A stretch of 64,000 bases of DNA from Alteromonas sp. IB21 (GTDB taxonomy: Bacteria > Pseudomonadota > Gammaproteobacteria > Enterobacterales > Alteromonadaceae). Each line of letters begins with the position of its first letter. The stretch's first letter is position 1. Under the pieces are notes generated by a model that saw only the letters and a list, made by a program, of their open reading frames with translations, was not told the DNA's origin and ran no database searches. This document shows, in pieces, positions 7,873 to 15,841 of this stretch. The translations under genes were made by a program, and so were the position numbers. The stretch lies in assembly GCF_016405965.1 (NCBI RefSeq), contig NZ_JAEFCD010000002.1:62001-126000 (forward strand), read 5' to 3'.

Positions 7873-10548
7873 TTACGCGTAAAGTGGGTTAAGTTTTTCA
7901 GCGTTGATATCAAAACGCTTAATGGCTTCTGCTACCACTTTCTTCTCAACGTCGCCGCGCTGAGCCAATTCGTAAAGTGATGCAACCACAATGTATGACG
8001 CATTAACTTCAAAGTGAGTACGCAAGTTTTCGCGGCTATCACTTCGACCGAAACCGTCTGTACCTAGGCAGCGGTATTCAGTTTCAATGAACGCGCGTAC
8101 TTGGTCTGAGTAGTTCTTCACATAATCAGTGGCAGAAATCGCAGGACCTGCGTCTTTCGTAATGACCTGACCAATGTAAGGTACTTTTTGCTCGGCTTCA
8201 GGGTTTAGCATGTTCCAACGCGCAACGTCTTGACCTTCACGGGCTAGCTCGTTGAATGAAGTCACAGAGTAAACGTCAGAAGACACGTTGTAGTCTTCAC
8301 ACAGAATCTGCGCTGCTTTACGCACTTCGTTCAAGATAGTACCTGAGCCCATTAGCTGAACGTTAAGCGTAGACTTGTCGTTTTCAACGCGCTCTAGCTT
8401 GTAGATACCTTTAATGATTTGCTCGGCAACGTCATCACCTTCTGGCATTGCAGGGTGCTGATAGTTCTCGTTCATCAACGTTAGGTAATAGAAGATATTT
8501 TCGTTGTTACCGTACATACGACGCAGACCGTCTTGAATGATAACCGCCACTTCGTAACCATACGTTGGGTCGTAAGTAATACAGTTTGGAATTAGGTTCG
8601 CCTGAACATGTGAGTGGCCGTCTTGGTGCTGTAGACCTTCACCGTTAAGTGTGGTTCTACCTGCAGTTGCGCCTAATAGGAAACCACGCGCTTGGCTATC
8701 GCCAGCTGCCCATGCCAGGTCACCAACACGTTGGAAACCAAACATTGAGTAGTAGATGTAGAACGGAATAGTGGTCGCGTTACAGGTTGAGTAAGACGTA
8801 CCTGACGCAACCCACGATGCCATTGCACCTAACTCGTTAATACCTTCTTGTAGTACCTGACCTTTCTTATCTTCGCGATAGTAAGCCACTTGGTCTGCAT
8901 CTTGAGGTACGTATTTCTGACCTTCGTTGGCGTAAATGCCGACCTGACGGAACAAGCCTTCCATACCAAATGTACGGGCTTCATCAGGAATGATTGGCAC
9001 AATGCGTTTACCAATTTTCTTGTCTTTCAATAGCGCGTTAAGTACACGTACAAAGGTCATGGTTGATGACACTTGACGGTCGCCTGAACCTTTCAAGATT
9101 GCATCGAATGCACTTAGCTCAGGAACTTCCAACTGCTCTTCAGCTTGTTCGCGACGAGAAGGCAGGTAACCACCTAGTGCTTCACGACGTGCGCGAAGGT
9201 ACTTCATTTCTTCGCTATCTTCGTCGAACTTGAAGTAAGGTAAGTCAGCAATCTTGTCGTCTGCTACTGGAATATTGAAACGGTCGCGGAATACTTTGAT
9301 TGACTCTACGTCCATTTTCTTAACGTTGTGCGCTACGTTTTGTGCTTCACCTGATGCACCAAGACCGAAACCTTTTACTGTTTTAGCAAGAATTACTGTC
9401 GGACGACCTTTGGTATCAATCGCTTTTTGATAAGCTGCGAATACTTTCACTGGATCGTGACCACCACGGTTTAGACGCCAGATGTCATCATCAGACATGT
9501 TTGCTACAAGTGCCGCTGTTTCAGGGTACTTATTGAAGAAGTTTTCACGGGTGTACTTGCCGCCTTTGGCTTTACAGTTCTGGTATTCACCGTCTACCGT
9601 TTCACCCATAAGCTGGATTAGCTTGCCAGATTTATCACGAGCTAGTAGCTCATCCCAGTAACTACCCCAAATGACTTTCACGACTTCCCAGCCTGCGCCG
9701 CGGAACGTCCCTTCAAGTTCTTGGATAATTTTGCCGTTACCACGTACCGGGCCGTCTAGACGCTGAAGGTTACAGTTGATAACAAACGTTAGGTTGTCTA
9801 GGCCTTCGCGAGACGCAAGACCAATCGCTCCCAAGCTCTCTGGCTCATCACACTCACCATCACCCATGTAGCAGTATACGCGCTGACCTGAACAGTCTTT
9901 AATACCACGGTTGGTTAGGTACTTAAGGAAACGAGCAGTGTAGATTGCTTGAAGTGGACCTAAGCCCATAGATACCGTTGGGAACTGCCAGTAGTCTTTC
10001 ATCAAGTGAGGATGCGGGTAAGACGATAGACCATCGCCTGCACACTCTTGACGGAAGTTGTTTAACTGCTCTTCAGTTAAGTTGCCTTCTATGTAAGAAC
10101 GGGCATAAATACCAGGAGAAATATGGCCTTGAGCGAAAATAAAATCGCCGCCTTGGTTTTCGTTAGGCGCTTTAAAGAAATGGTTAAAACCCACATCGTA
10201 AAGCATAGCGGATGATGCAAAGCTTCCAATGTGGCCACCAAGCTCCAGGTCTTTTTTCGATGCACGCAATACGATCATCAATGCGTTCCAGCGAATAGCG
10301 GCACGGATGCGCGCTTCGATGGTCAAGTCACCAGGCATTTTTGGTTCTTGCGCTGCCGGGATAGTATTGATGTAGGCAGTAGTTGCGTCATACGGTAAAT
10401 GCGCTCCGCTGCGACGTGCTTTATCAATAAGTTTTTCGAGTAAATAGTGAGCGCGTTCTACGCCTTCCTCTTCTAAAACCGACTCAAGCGCATCAATCCA
10501 CTCTTTAGTTTCTTGAGGATCTACATCTTGGTGCATCATATCAGACAT
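7873..10548 (-). CDS. aceE: Pyruvate dehydrogenase E1 component (homodimeric type)
   Basis: Thiamine-diphosphate enzyme that decarboxylates pyruvate and acetylates the lipoyl groups of AceF. The 891-residue length equals the gammaproteobacterial homodimeric E1 (E. coli 887). Visible are the ThDP motif region GDGECDEPESLGAIGLASRE with its NC-containing end (FVINCNLQRLDGPVRGNGKI), the loop around HNVKKMD, and C-terminal blocks such as PFYIYYSMFGFQR and GLQHQDGHSH. The start at 10548 (MSDMMHQDVDPQETKEW) has AGGATGG just upstream. It is the first enzyme gene of the pdh operon, 206 bp downstream of pdhR. Confidence 0.98.
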   Translation of the reverse strand: MSDMMHQDVDPQETKEWIDALESVLEEEGVERAHYLLEKLIDKARRSGAHLPYDATTAYINTIPAAQEPKMPGDLTIEARIRAAIRWNALMIVLRASKKDLELGGHIGSFASSAMLYDVGFNHFFKAPNENQGGDFIFAQGHISPGIYARSYIEGNLTEEQLNNFRQECAGDGLSSYPHPHLMKDYWQFPTVSMGLGPLQAIYTARFLKYLTNRGIKDCSGQRVYCYMGDGECDEPESLGAIGLASREGLDNLTFVINCNLQRLDGPVRGNGKIIQELEGTFRGAGWEVVKVIWGSYWDELLARDKSGKLIQLMGETVDGEYQNCKAKGGKYTRENFFNKYPETAALVANMSDDDIWRLNRGGHDPVKVFAAYQKAIDTKGRPTVILAKTVKGFGLGASGEAQNVAHNVKKMDVESIKVFRDRFNIPVADDKIADLPYFKFDEDSEEMKYLRARREALGGYLPSRREQAEEQLEVPELSAFDAILKGSGDRQVSSTMTFVRVLNALLKDKKIGKRIVPIIPDEARTFGMEGLFRQVGIYANEGQKYVPQDADQVAYYREDKKGQVLQEGINELGAMASWVASGTSYSTCNATTIPFYIYYSMFGFQRVGDLAWAAGDSQARGFLLGATAGRTTLNGEGLQHQDGHSHVQANLIPNCITYDPTYGYEVAVIIQDGLRRMYGNNENIFYYLTLMNENYQHPAMPEGDDVAEQIIKGIYKLERVENDKSTLNVQLMGSGTILNEVRKAAQILCEDYNVSSDVYSVTSFNELAREGQDVARWNMLNPEAEQKVPYIGQVITKDAGPAISATDYVKNYSDQVRAFIETEYRCLGTDGFGRSDSRENLRTHFEVNASYIVVASLYELAQRGDVEKKVVAEAIKRFDINAEKLNPLYA

Positions 10549-10725
10549 GGTGCCATCCTATTTTTTGCTTATATAGAAAATCCCCCTTTAGCATTGCCTC
10601 TAATCTTAAAGGCGCTAAAAGAAGGAAAACTAAATTACGTTGTACTCACAGTGACCCAATCTGGCTCACCTGCTTTTGCAGTGGCACAGGAAAAACCTGA
10701 CCGGCCTCTGCGAATGAATAGCTAT

Positions 10726-10750
10726 CTAGCTTTTTTGAAAGCAAAGCTAG
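10726..10750. terminator. Hairpin directly after pdhR (attenuator or weak terminator)
   Basis: Arms CTAGCTTT (10726-10733) and AAAGCTAG (10743-10750) form a perfect 8-bp stem immediately downstream of the pdhR stop. No clear T-run follows on the minus strand, so partial termination or attenuation before aceE is more likely than a full stop. Confidence 0.45.
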
Positions 10751-10754
10751 GTAA

Positions 10755-11510
10755 CTAAATCTCTAATCGTCGCAATGCGCGCTGTACACGTGTATCGCGT
10801 TGATTAATGGTTAAAAGCGTTTTTTCAATAAACGCCAAATGCGTGTTACATGCCTGACGCGCAGCTTCAGGATCGCGAGAAGCAATAGCTTCTACAATTT
10901 CACGACGCTGCTTGGCAATGTCTTCCACTGCTTCAGGGTGCGCTGCCAACATGTCAAAATTTCGTTCAATATTGTCCACCAGCATACTTTGCATGGTGCT
11001 CATCACATGCAACAGCACCATGTTGTGCGATGCTCTTGCCATAATAATGTAAAACTGACCTAGTGCCTCTGCTTGAGCACGCTTACTTTCATGGGCTTTG
11101 GGCGTAGGCACGTCATTTAATGCTTGCTTTAATGCCTCATAGTCTTCTGGTTGACCACGAAGTGCCGCGTAATAAGCCGCCATTCCTTCAAGGGCGTGAC
11201 GAAATTCAAGCAAATCAAACTGGGTTTCAGGGCGCTGGCTGACTAAGTCCATTAGCGGGTCGGTCATCGCTGAATTGAGGTTGCGATTTACAAATGTACC
11301 GCCGCCTTGCTTACGCTCTACCAGTCCGCGTGCCTGTAGATTGCCAATGGCCTCTCTCAACGAGGGGCGAGAAACATCAAATTCAAGCGCTAGCTCTCTT
11401 TCTGGCGGCAGTTTTTGACCCGCCAACAGAGTACCGTCGAGTATCATTGACTCGAGTTGCTCGGTAATCACATCAGAGAGTTTTTTTCGCTGCTGCCGCA
11501 TGCGTTGCAC
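10755..11510 (-). CDS. pdhR: Pyruvate-responsive GntR/FadR-type repressor of the pyruvate dehydrogenase operon
   Basis: Transcriptional repressor released by pyruvate in the E. coli model. The N-terminal GntR winged helix (residues about 8-75) shows LPPERELALEFDVSRPSLRE and the wing ERKQGGGTFV. The C-terminal FCD all-helical ligand domain follows to residue about 235. The length, 251 aa, matches E. coli PdhR (254). The start is a GTG with AAGGA just upstream; an ATG three codons in is the alternative. The gene precedes aceE in the same direction and has a PdhR operator about 80 bp upstream, so autoregulation and control of the whole operon are likely. Confidence 0.95.
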   Translation of the reverse strand: MQRMRQQRKKLSDVITEQLESMILDGTLLAGQKLPPERELALEFDVSRPSLREAIGNLQARGLVERKQGGGTFVNRNLNSAMTDPLMDLVSQRPETQFDLLEFRHALEGMAAYYAALRGQPEDYEALKQALNDVPTPKAHESKRAQAEALGQFYIIMARASHNMVLLHVMSTMQSMLVDNIERNFDMLAAHPEAVEDIAKQRREIVEAIASRDPEAARQACNTHLAFIEKTLLTINQRDTRVQRALRRLEI

Positions 11511-11841
11511 GTATCCTTTAATTTAAACCAGCGCTGATATAACAGCAGTGAATGTAAACAATAATCAGAGATAATTTAATCACAGACACAATTGGTAATA
11601 CCATTTTACCTATCTAGTTTAAGGCAGATCGAATTCGAGGTAAATACTTCCAAGCATAGCAAAGCCATAGGGATTTGCTTCGTGTTAAGCTTTATTATTG
11701 AAATTGTTAAGAAAAGCGCAGCAATCGAAACTGGTCTGATGAGGCAGAAGGGGTGTAAAATAAGACGCGAAGGGTTTGATCTATCTACTAATTTATAAAC
11801 AGACCAAACGTTTAGTACTTATTAAATGTTAAAAATAGTGG
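11511..11841. other. Intergenic region between ampE and pdhR
   Basis: These 331 bp contain the pdhR promoter region and the PdhR operator described separately. A 68-codon plus-strand reading frame here has no family resemblance and I do not accept it as a gene. In E. coli aroP lies at this point; it is absent here. Confidence 0.6.
11590..11606. promoter_or_regulatory. PdhR operator upstream of pdhR
   Basis: AATTGGT-AAT-ACCATTT fits the known PdhR consensus AATTGGTnnnACCAATT with one mismatch. It lies about 80 bp upstream of the pdhR start codon, the expected place for autoregulation of pdhR-aceEF-lpd. Confidence 0.85.
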
Positions 11842-12759
11842 TTATGCCAAGCTACCGACTAGCGTGAGCGCCGAGGTAATAACTAGCAGAAAAATAACAT
11901 TACGTTTTGCTAACTTTACAAGCACCTTGGGCTCTACCGCTGCATTTTCAGCCTGTAGCTGCTGTTCGTCTGGCGTGAGCACCTCTGCTTTTGAGGAAAT
12001 TTTCGTCAGCACATCGTATGCAGGCACATCGAATTGAAGCGCATATTTAAGCCATTCTGGTAGCGCTCGCGAAAAATGTCCCATCATCAGCATACCGAAC
12101 GCTGTTATCCGCACGGGTATATAATCTAGCGCGAACATCAGCCTGCCTGAGGCCACTTTTAAAGGATGATTAACATCACACAAAACTTCAGTCGTGCTTC
12201 GACTTAAGCTATAAAACAACGCTCCAGGTGCTCCGAAGGCGATAAACCACAACATCACCGCGGCATAATGCTGGTAATTAAGCCAGGTAAGATGTTGACC
12301 AAAGCTTTTACCTTCTGCACTGGCAGTGCCGTCACTGTCAGAGTGACTGCCGCAATGACCTAACTGGTCGGTATACATGCTACACGCCTGAAGGTCGCCT
12401 CGATCCGCAGCATTAAGAAAGTTCTTATAAACCGCCCTTAATACCGGGCAGCCGATGCAAACGAACAGCACTATGCTCTGCTCTATAAAAGTAAGAAATG
12501 CACCTAGTAGCCAATACTCAATGGCCCCAAGCAGCACTGCCGGAATTAAGAGGTAGAAATAGAGTGTGGCGGAGGAAGCGGGTTTTCGTTCTTCATTGCC
12601 TTCCTCCCTACTTTCCTCTCCAATTTCTTTAAGCTTGATCAAACCTTTATCATGAAGAAAAGCACGATATTGAACGGCATTCTTTTCGATATGCCAATTC
12701 GGTGTTTTTGTTATCAACCGCTCTAAGCTGAGAACTAATAGCAAGCTCATTAACATCAT
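11842..12759 (-). CDS. ampE: AmpE-like inner membrane protein
   Basis: Polytopic inner-membrane protein encoded after ampD in enterobacteria, with a poorly defined role in signalling linked to muropeptide recycling and beta-lactamase induction. Recognised by family blocks: N-terminal SLLLVLSLERL, WLNYQHYAAVMLWF, HPLKVASGRLMFALDYIPVRI, and a C-terminal hydrophobic helix (VIFLLVITSALTLVG). About four membrane segments are visible (around residues 75-110, 175-195, 215-240 and 285-303). At 305 aa it is slightly longer than E. coli AmpE (284), mostly from a charged insert (GEESREEGNEERKP) before the first strong membrane segment. The gap to ampD is 42 bp. Confidence 0.87.
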   Translation of the reverse strand: MMLMSLLLVLSLERLITKTPNWHIEKNAVQYRAFLHDKGLIKLKEIGEESREEGNEERKPASSATLYFYLLIPAVLLGAIEYWLLGAFLTFIEQSIVLFVCIGCPVLRAVYKNFLNAADRGDLQACSMYTDQLGHCGSHSDSDGTASAEGKSFGQHLTWLNYQHYAAVMLWFIAFGAPGALFYSLSRSTTEVLCDVNHPLKVASGRLMFALDYIPVRITAFGMLMMGHFSRALPEWLKYALQFDVPAYDVLTKISSKAEVLTPDEQQLQAENAAVEPKVLVKLAKRNVIFLLVITSALTLVGSLA

Positions 12760-12801
12760 AGGTATTGTGTTTCCTTTTTTCAGCGGCGTGGATTAATTAA
12801 A

Positions 12802-13341
12802 TTACTTTAGCCCAGCAACACGCATTCTGTACCTTGCCCAATCAAATGCCTCGCCCGGATCAGTTTTTCGACCAGGCGCAATATCATTATGACCTACGAT
12901 ACGCCCTAAAGTGATCCGAGGATAGTGTCTTGTAATGAATTCGGTGAGTTCACCGAGTGCTTTATACTGCGCATCGGTAAAGGGCAAGGTATCTGTGCCT
13001 TCCAGTTCAATACCGATGGCATAGTCATTACAACGGCTACGGCCTTGAAATGAAGATACACCTGCATGCCATGCCCGCTTCTCGAAAGGTACAAATTGTT
13101 CTACTTCGCCGGTTCGATATATCACGCAGTGGGCAGAAACCCGTAAACCAGCAATTTCTTTATAAAAAGGATGTTCATCTGGATTTAGCGTGCCAGTAAA
13201 CAATTGTCGAATGCCAGGCGTACCAAATTGTGAAGGCGGCAGTGAGATATTGTGTATGACTAATAGGCTTACGTCTGTGCCGTCAGGACGGGCGTCGAAA
13301 TGCGGGCTCGATGTGTAGCTCGCGTTGTTGTAGAGCACCAT
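12802..13341 (-). CDS. ampD: 1,6-anhydro-N-acetylmuramyl-L-alanine amidase (AmpD)
   Basis: Cytoplasmic zinc amidase that removes the stem peptide from anhydromuropeptides during cell-wall recycling; its loss derepresses AmpC in organisms that have AmpR. The 179-residue length fits (E. coli 183). Zinc ligands are in VIHNISLPP (first His), VGHNDIAPGRKTDPG (second His and the Asp) and the lysine of GRKTDPG is the conserved catalytic-site residue. Blocks FYKEIAGLRVSAHCVI and RAWHAGVSSFQGR.RCND are typical of AmpD rather than of the larger AmiD. It lies upstream of ampE in the same direction. Confidence 0.97.
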   Translation of the reverse strand: MVLYNNASYTSSPHFDARPDGTDVSLLVIHNISLPPSQFGTPGIRQLFTGTLNPDEHPFYKEIAGLRVSAHCVIYRTGEVEQFVPFEKRAWHAGVSSFQGRSRCNDYAIGIELEGTDTLPFTDAQYKALGELTEFITRHYPRITLGRIVGHNDIAPGRKTDPGEAFDWARYRMRVAGLK

Positions 13342-13558
13342 GATATTTGCTTCGATAATTGATTTTCTGCGTAGTAGCCTACATTGTATAGGCTTATAAG
13401 TGTATAGGGCTATAAGAGCTCCCAGTAATTTGAACCAGTTTATTTAGTCAATGGTCTAGGCAAATAATTAAGCCTGATCTTAGACCTTCTCTTAGGTCTG
13501 TACAGAAAAACCGGCTGCATGAGATACAATTCATACCATGAATAGAAAGGGTTAAAGC

Positions 13559-14077
13559 ATGAGTGAACAACAAGACCCGACCGCATCAACGGGCAAATGG
13601 ATGGTGGCGCTTGCCTGGATATGCGGCTTCGGGTTACTGGTTTTTGTCTTCTCAGACTTACTAGAGAAACAGGTTAACCCAAATAGCGAACCAACATCCG
13701 AGCGTATTGGTTCCCAAACTGAGGTCCGTCTTAAGCAAAATCGCCAAGGGCACTATGTAACCACAGGTTATATCAATGGCGAAGAAGTGGTATTTCTTGT
13801 GGATACCGGCGCGACCGACGTGGCTGTACCGGCTCACCTGGCAAATAAACTACAACTCAAAGCAGGACGTGAAGGATTAGCCAGCACAGCCAATGGCGTA
13901 GTGAGAGTTGCCGAATCGACCATTAATACGTTGCGCATTGGTGAAATTGTGGTGCGCGATGTAAAAGCAAACTTAAACCCTGGTATGCAAGATGACCATA
14001 TACTGCTTGGAATGAGCGTTCTTCGCCAATTAGAGTTTACTCAGCGCGGAGATTGGTTAATATTGCGTACCCTTTAA
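13559..14077 (+). CDS. Membrane-anchored retroviral-type (clan AA) aspartyl protease
   Basis: The 172-residue protein has one N-terminal membrane segment (residues about 16-33, WMVALAWICGFGLLVFVF) followed by a single aspartyl protease domain. The catalytic motif is VFLVDTGATDVAVP (residues about 78-92), with the C-terminal hydrophobic-hydrophobic-Gly strand ILLGMSVLRQLEF. This is the TIGR02281-type proteobacterial family. One protease domain per chain means it must dimerise to work, and the domain should face the periplasm. It lies between ampD (divergent) and nadC (26 bp downstream, same strand). Its target is not known from sequence. Confidence 0.88.
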   Translation: MSEQQDPTASTGKWMVALAWICGFGLLVFVFSDLLEKQVNPNSEPTSERIGSQTEVRLKQNRQGHYVTTGYINGEEVVFLVDTGATDVAVPAHLANKLQLKAGREGLASTANGVVRVAESTINTLRIGEIVVRDVKANLNPGMQDDHILLGMSVLRQLEFTQRGDWLILRTL

Positions 14078-14102
14078 GTAGAACATAACACAGATCATAG
14101 CG

Positions 14103-14963
14103 ATGAAGATGACATCACAAGACATGCAAGCAATTCGAGAGCAAGTATCTAACGCGCTTGTTGAAGATCTTGGCGGCGAGTTAAATGCTGCAAACGACAT
14201 AACCGCAAACCTGATAGATAAAAGCGTTAACGCAAAAGCCACCATCATTACGCGGGAGCCTTGCGTTGTTTGCGGGATCGCTTGGGCAAACCAGGCGTTT
14301 GCGCTTATCGATGAGTCAGTATCGCTAACTTGGCATGTAAAAGATGGTGATAAGGTTGAAGCCGACACCGTTCTAGTGAGTTTAGAAGGCTCTGCTCGCG
14401 CCATATTAACTGCTGAACGTACGGCCCTTAACTTTTTGCAGACCCTATCAGCTACTGCAACCGTAACCGCGTTTTACGCTAAGTTTTTAACCGGCTCAAA
14501 CACTAAAATTCTAGATACCCGCAAAACCCTGCCAGGCCTTCGCTATGCACAGAAATACGCGGTACGCTGTGGCGGCGGTCAAAATCATCGTGTAGGCCTT
14601 TTTGACGCGTTCTTAATCAAAGAAAACCACATTTTTTCTTGCGGCAATATCGAAAAAGCCGTCAGCCGTGCAAAATCAATGATGCCAGGCAAGCCTGTTG
14701 AAGTAGAAGTGGAGAATCTGGCAGAGCTTGAACAGGCCCTATCAGCAGGTGCCGACATTGTCATGTTGGATAACTTTTCTAACGAACAGATCCAACAGGC
14801 AGTAGCGCTTAACAAAGGCCAATGTAAACTGGAAGTATCAGGGAACATTACTGATGAACGACTGGCCTCGCTTGCCAAGCTCGGCGTAGACTATATTTCA
14901 TCTGGCGCGCTCACTAAGCATGTTCAGGCCATTGACTTGTCTCTACGAATTAATTTGTCATAG
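14103..14963 (+). CDS. nadC: Quinolinate phosphoribosyltransferase (decarboxylating)
   Basis: Makes nicotinate mononucleotide from quinolinate and PRPP in de novo NAD synthesis. The 286-residue product shows the family blocks ALVEDLGGELNAANDITA at the N-terminus, TAERTALNFLQTLSATAT, the active-site run DTRKTLPGLR.AQKYAVRCGGGQNHR (residues about 138-163) and IKENHI, with VEVEVENLAELEQAL and IVMLDNFS in the C-terminal barrel. Its place beside ampD and the type IV pilin genes is the same as in E. coli and Pseudomonas. A second in-frame ATG two codons in is possible. Confidence 0.97.
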   Translation: MKMTSQDMQAIREQVSNALVEDLGGELNAANDITANLIDKSVNAKATIITREPCVVCGIAWANQAFALIDESVSLTWHVKDGDKVEADTVLVSLEGSARAILTAERTALNFLQTLSATATVTAFYAKFLTGSNTKILDTRKTLPGLRYAQKYAVRCGGGQNHRVGLFDAFLIKENHIFSCGNIEKAVSRAKSMMPGKPVEVEVENLAELEQALSAGADIVMLDNFSNEQIQQAVALNKGQCKLEVSGNITDERLASLAKLGVDYISSGALTKHVQAIDLSLRINLS

Positions 14964-15036
14964 CGAAACCATTGAAAGGCCATATGCTATTAGCGTGATT
15001 AAGTGTCAACATCTAGTTTAGTCGTGCAGCATACAA

Positions 15037-15076
15037 CCATAAGTTGTCGTATCACCTGTGATACGACAACTTATGG
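15037..15076. repeat. 19-bp perfect inverted repeat downstream of nadC
   Basis: Left arm CCATAAGTTGTCGTATCAC (15037-15055), loop CT, right arm its exact reverse complement (15058-15076). There is no T-run on either side, so it is not a classical intrinsic terminator. In RNA it would form a long stem with a minimal loop; in DNA it is a large palindrome. I do not recognise it as a known repeat family. Confidence 0.85.
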
Positions 15077-15234
15077 ATATCTCCAGTCATTTCTCATTAA
15101 TCTCTTCTGTGTATAGATGAATATACCTGGTTAAGTCATTAAGATTTATACGAAAGTTCAATCAAACAGGCCTGCCATGGTTTACCGAACCATGTCATAC
15201 TGCAAAAGCTAGACATACGTATATTTGCCTATAC

Positions 15235-15262
15235 TTGTCAGTAACAAATAAAATTCTATACT
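15235..15262 (+). promoter_or_regulatory. Candidate sigma-70 promoter of pilA
   Basis: TTGTCA (15235-15240) and TATACT (15257-15262) are separated by 16 bases, giving a predicted start near 15269 and a 5' leader of about 95 bases before pilA. Inferred from consensus only. Confidence 0.5.
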
Positions 15263-15365
15263 GAGTATCAAGTACCAGGGGCGTTGAAATGGACGACTCG
15301 GGTATAAACGTCAATTTGAATTAGATTTAACTTAGCGTGTATACGCGTCCCGGAGAAAAACCATC

Positions 15366-15779
15366 ATGAAAATGAACACTAAAAACCAAAAGGGTTTCAC
15401 CCTAATCGAACTAATGATTGTAATTGCAATTATCGGCATACTCGCTGCAATTGCATTGCCTGCTTACCAGACTTACACAAAGAAATCTAAGTTTACCGAA
15501 GTTGTAATGGCGACAACGGCGTTCAAAACTGCGTTTGAAGTAGCAGCGCAAACAGGTGAATTTGCTGCGATAGGTGACGCTGATGCTGCCACTAACGGAT
15601 TGCCTGCTGCAGTCGGTGCATCTGGTGTTGTTAACTCTGTTACAATTGTAGACGGCGTAATCACAGCTACTGGAACTGCAGACGTTGACAGCGCAACTTA
15701 CACATTAACACCAAGCGGTATCACACCGCCAATTACTTGGACTAAAGGCGGTACTTGCACGACCACTGGTTTGTGCTGA
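15366..15779 (+). CDS. pilA: Type IV major pilin-like protein (type IVa prepilin)
   Basis: Prepilin with a short leader ending in QKG, followed by [20 protein letters not shown]: cleavage and N-methylation by PilD occur at Gly-Phe, and Glu5 of the mature chain is present. The 137-residue precursor has the usual hydrophobic helix with a small globular C-terminal domain. The only two cysteines are near the C-terminus (GTCTTTGLC) with five residues between them, a very short D-loop compared with most type IVa pilins. GGAG precedes the ATG. The position after nadC corresponds to ppdD/pilA in E. coli and Pseudomonas. A terminator follows directly, so pilA can be transcribed at a higher level than pilC. 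Confidence 0.95.
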   Translation: MKMNTKNQKGFTLIELMIVIAIIGILAAIALPAYQTYTKKSKFTEVVMATTAFKTAFEVAAQTGEFAAIGDADAATNGLPAAVGASGVVNSVTIVDGVITATGTADVDSATYTLTPSGITPPITWTKGGTCTTTGLC

Positions 15780-15791
15780 AAAGAATAGAGT

Positions 15792-15823
15792 AAAAAGGAG
15801 GTGCGCTATGCACCTCCTTTTTT
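15792..15823 (+). terminator. Intrinsic terminator between pilA and pilC
   Basis: Perfect stem AAAAAGGAGGTGC / GCACCTCCTTTTT around a 5-base loop and ending in a T-run. It lies in the 62 bp where pilB is normally encoded. Confidence 0.93.
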
Positions 15824-15841
15824 AGTCTAAGGAGCAATACC

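Larger units (their letters stand above)
14964..15365. other. Intergenic region between nadC and pilA
   Basis: This 402-bp gap carries a 19-bp perfect inverted repeat (15037-15076), a 7-bp dyad CATGGTT-TACCG-AACCATG (15176-15194) and a candidate sigma-70 promoter (15235-15262), each listed or discussed separately. I did not find a convincing sigma-54 (-24/-12) site, although RpoN often drives pilA in Pseudomonas. No gene is visible. Confidence 0.6.

Noticed and set aside
10513-10758. 81-codon plus-strand frame between aceE and pdhR
   Set aside because: Starts inside aceE on the other strand, no family signal; the region is better explained as the pdhR-aceE leader.
11592-11798. 68-codon plus-strand frame upstream of pdhR
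   Set aside because: No recognisable family, no ribosome binding site, and it overlaps the PdhR operator.
14964-15365. Sigma-54 promoter for pilA
   Set aside because: No GG-N10-GC element with a TGGCAC/TTGC context found; a sigma-70-like pair fits better.
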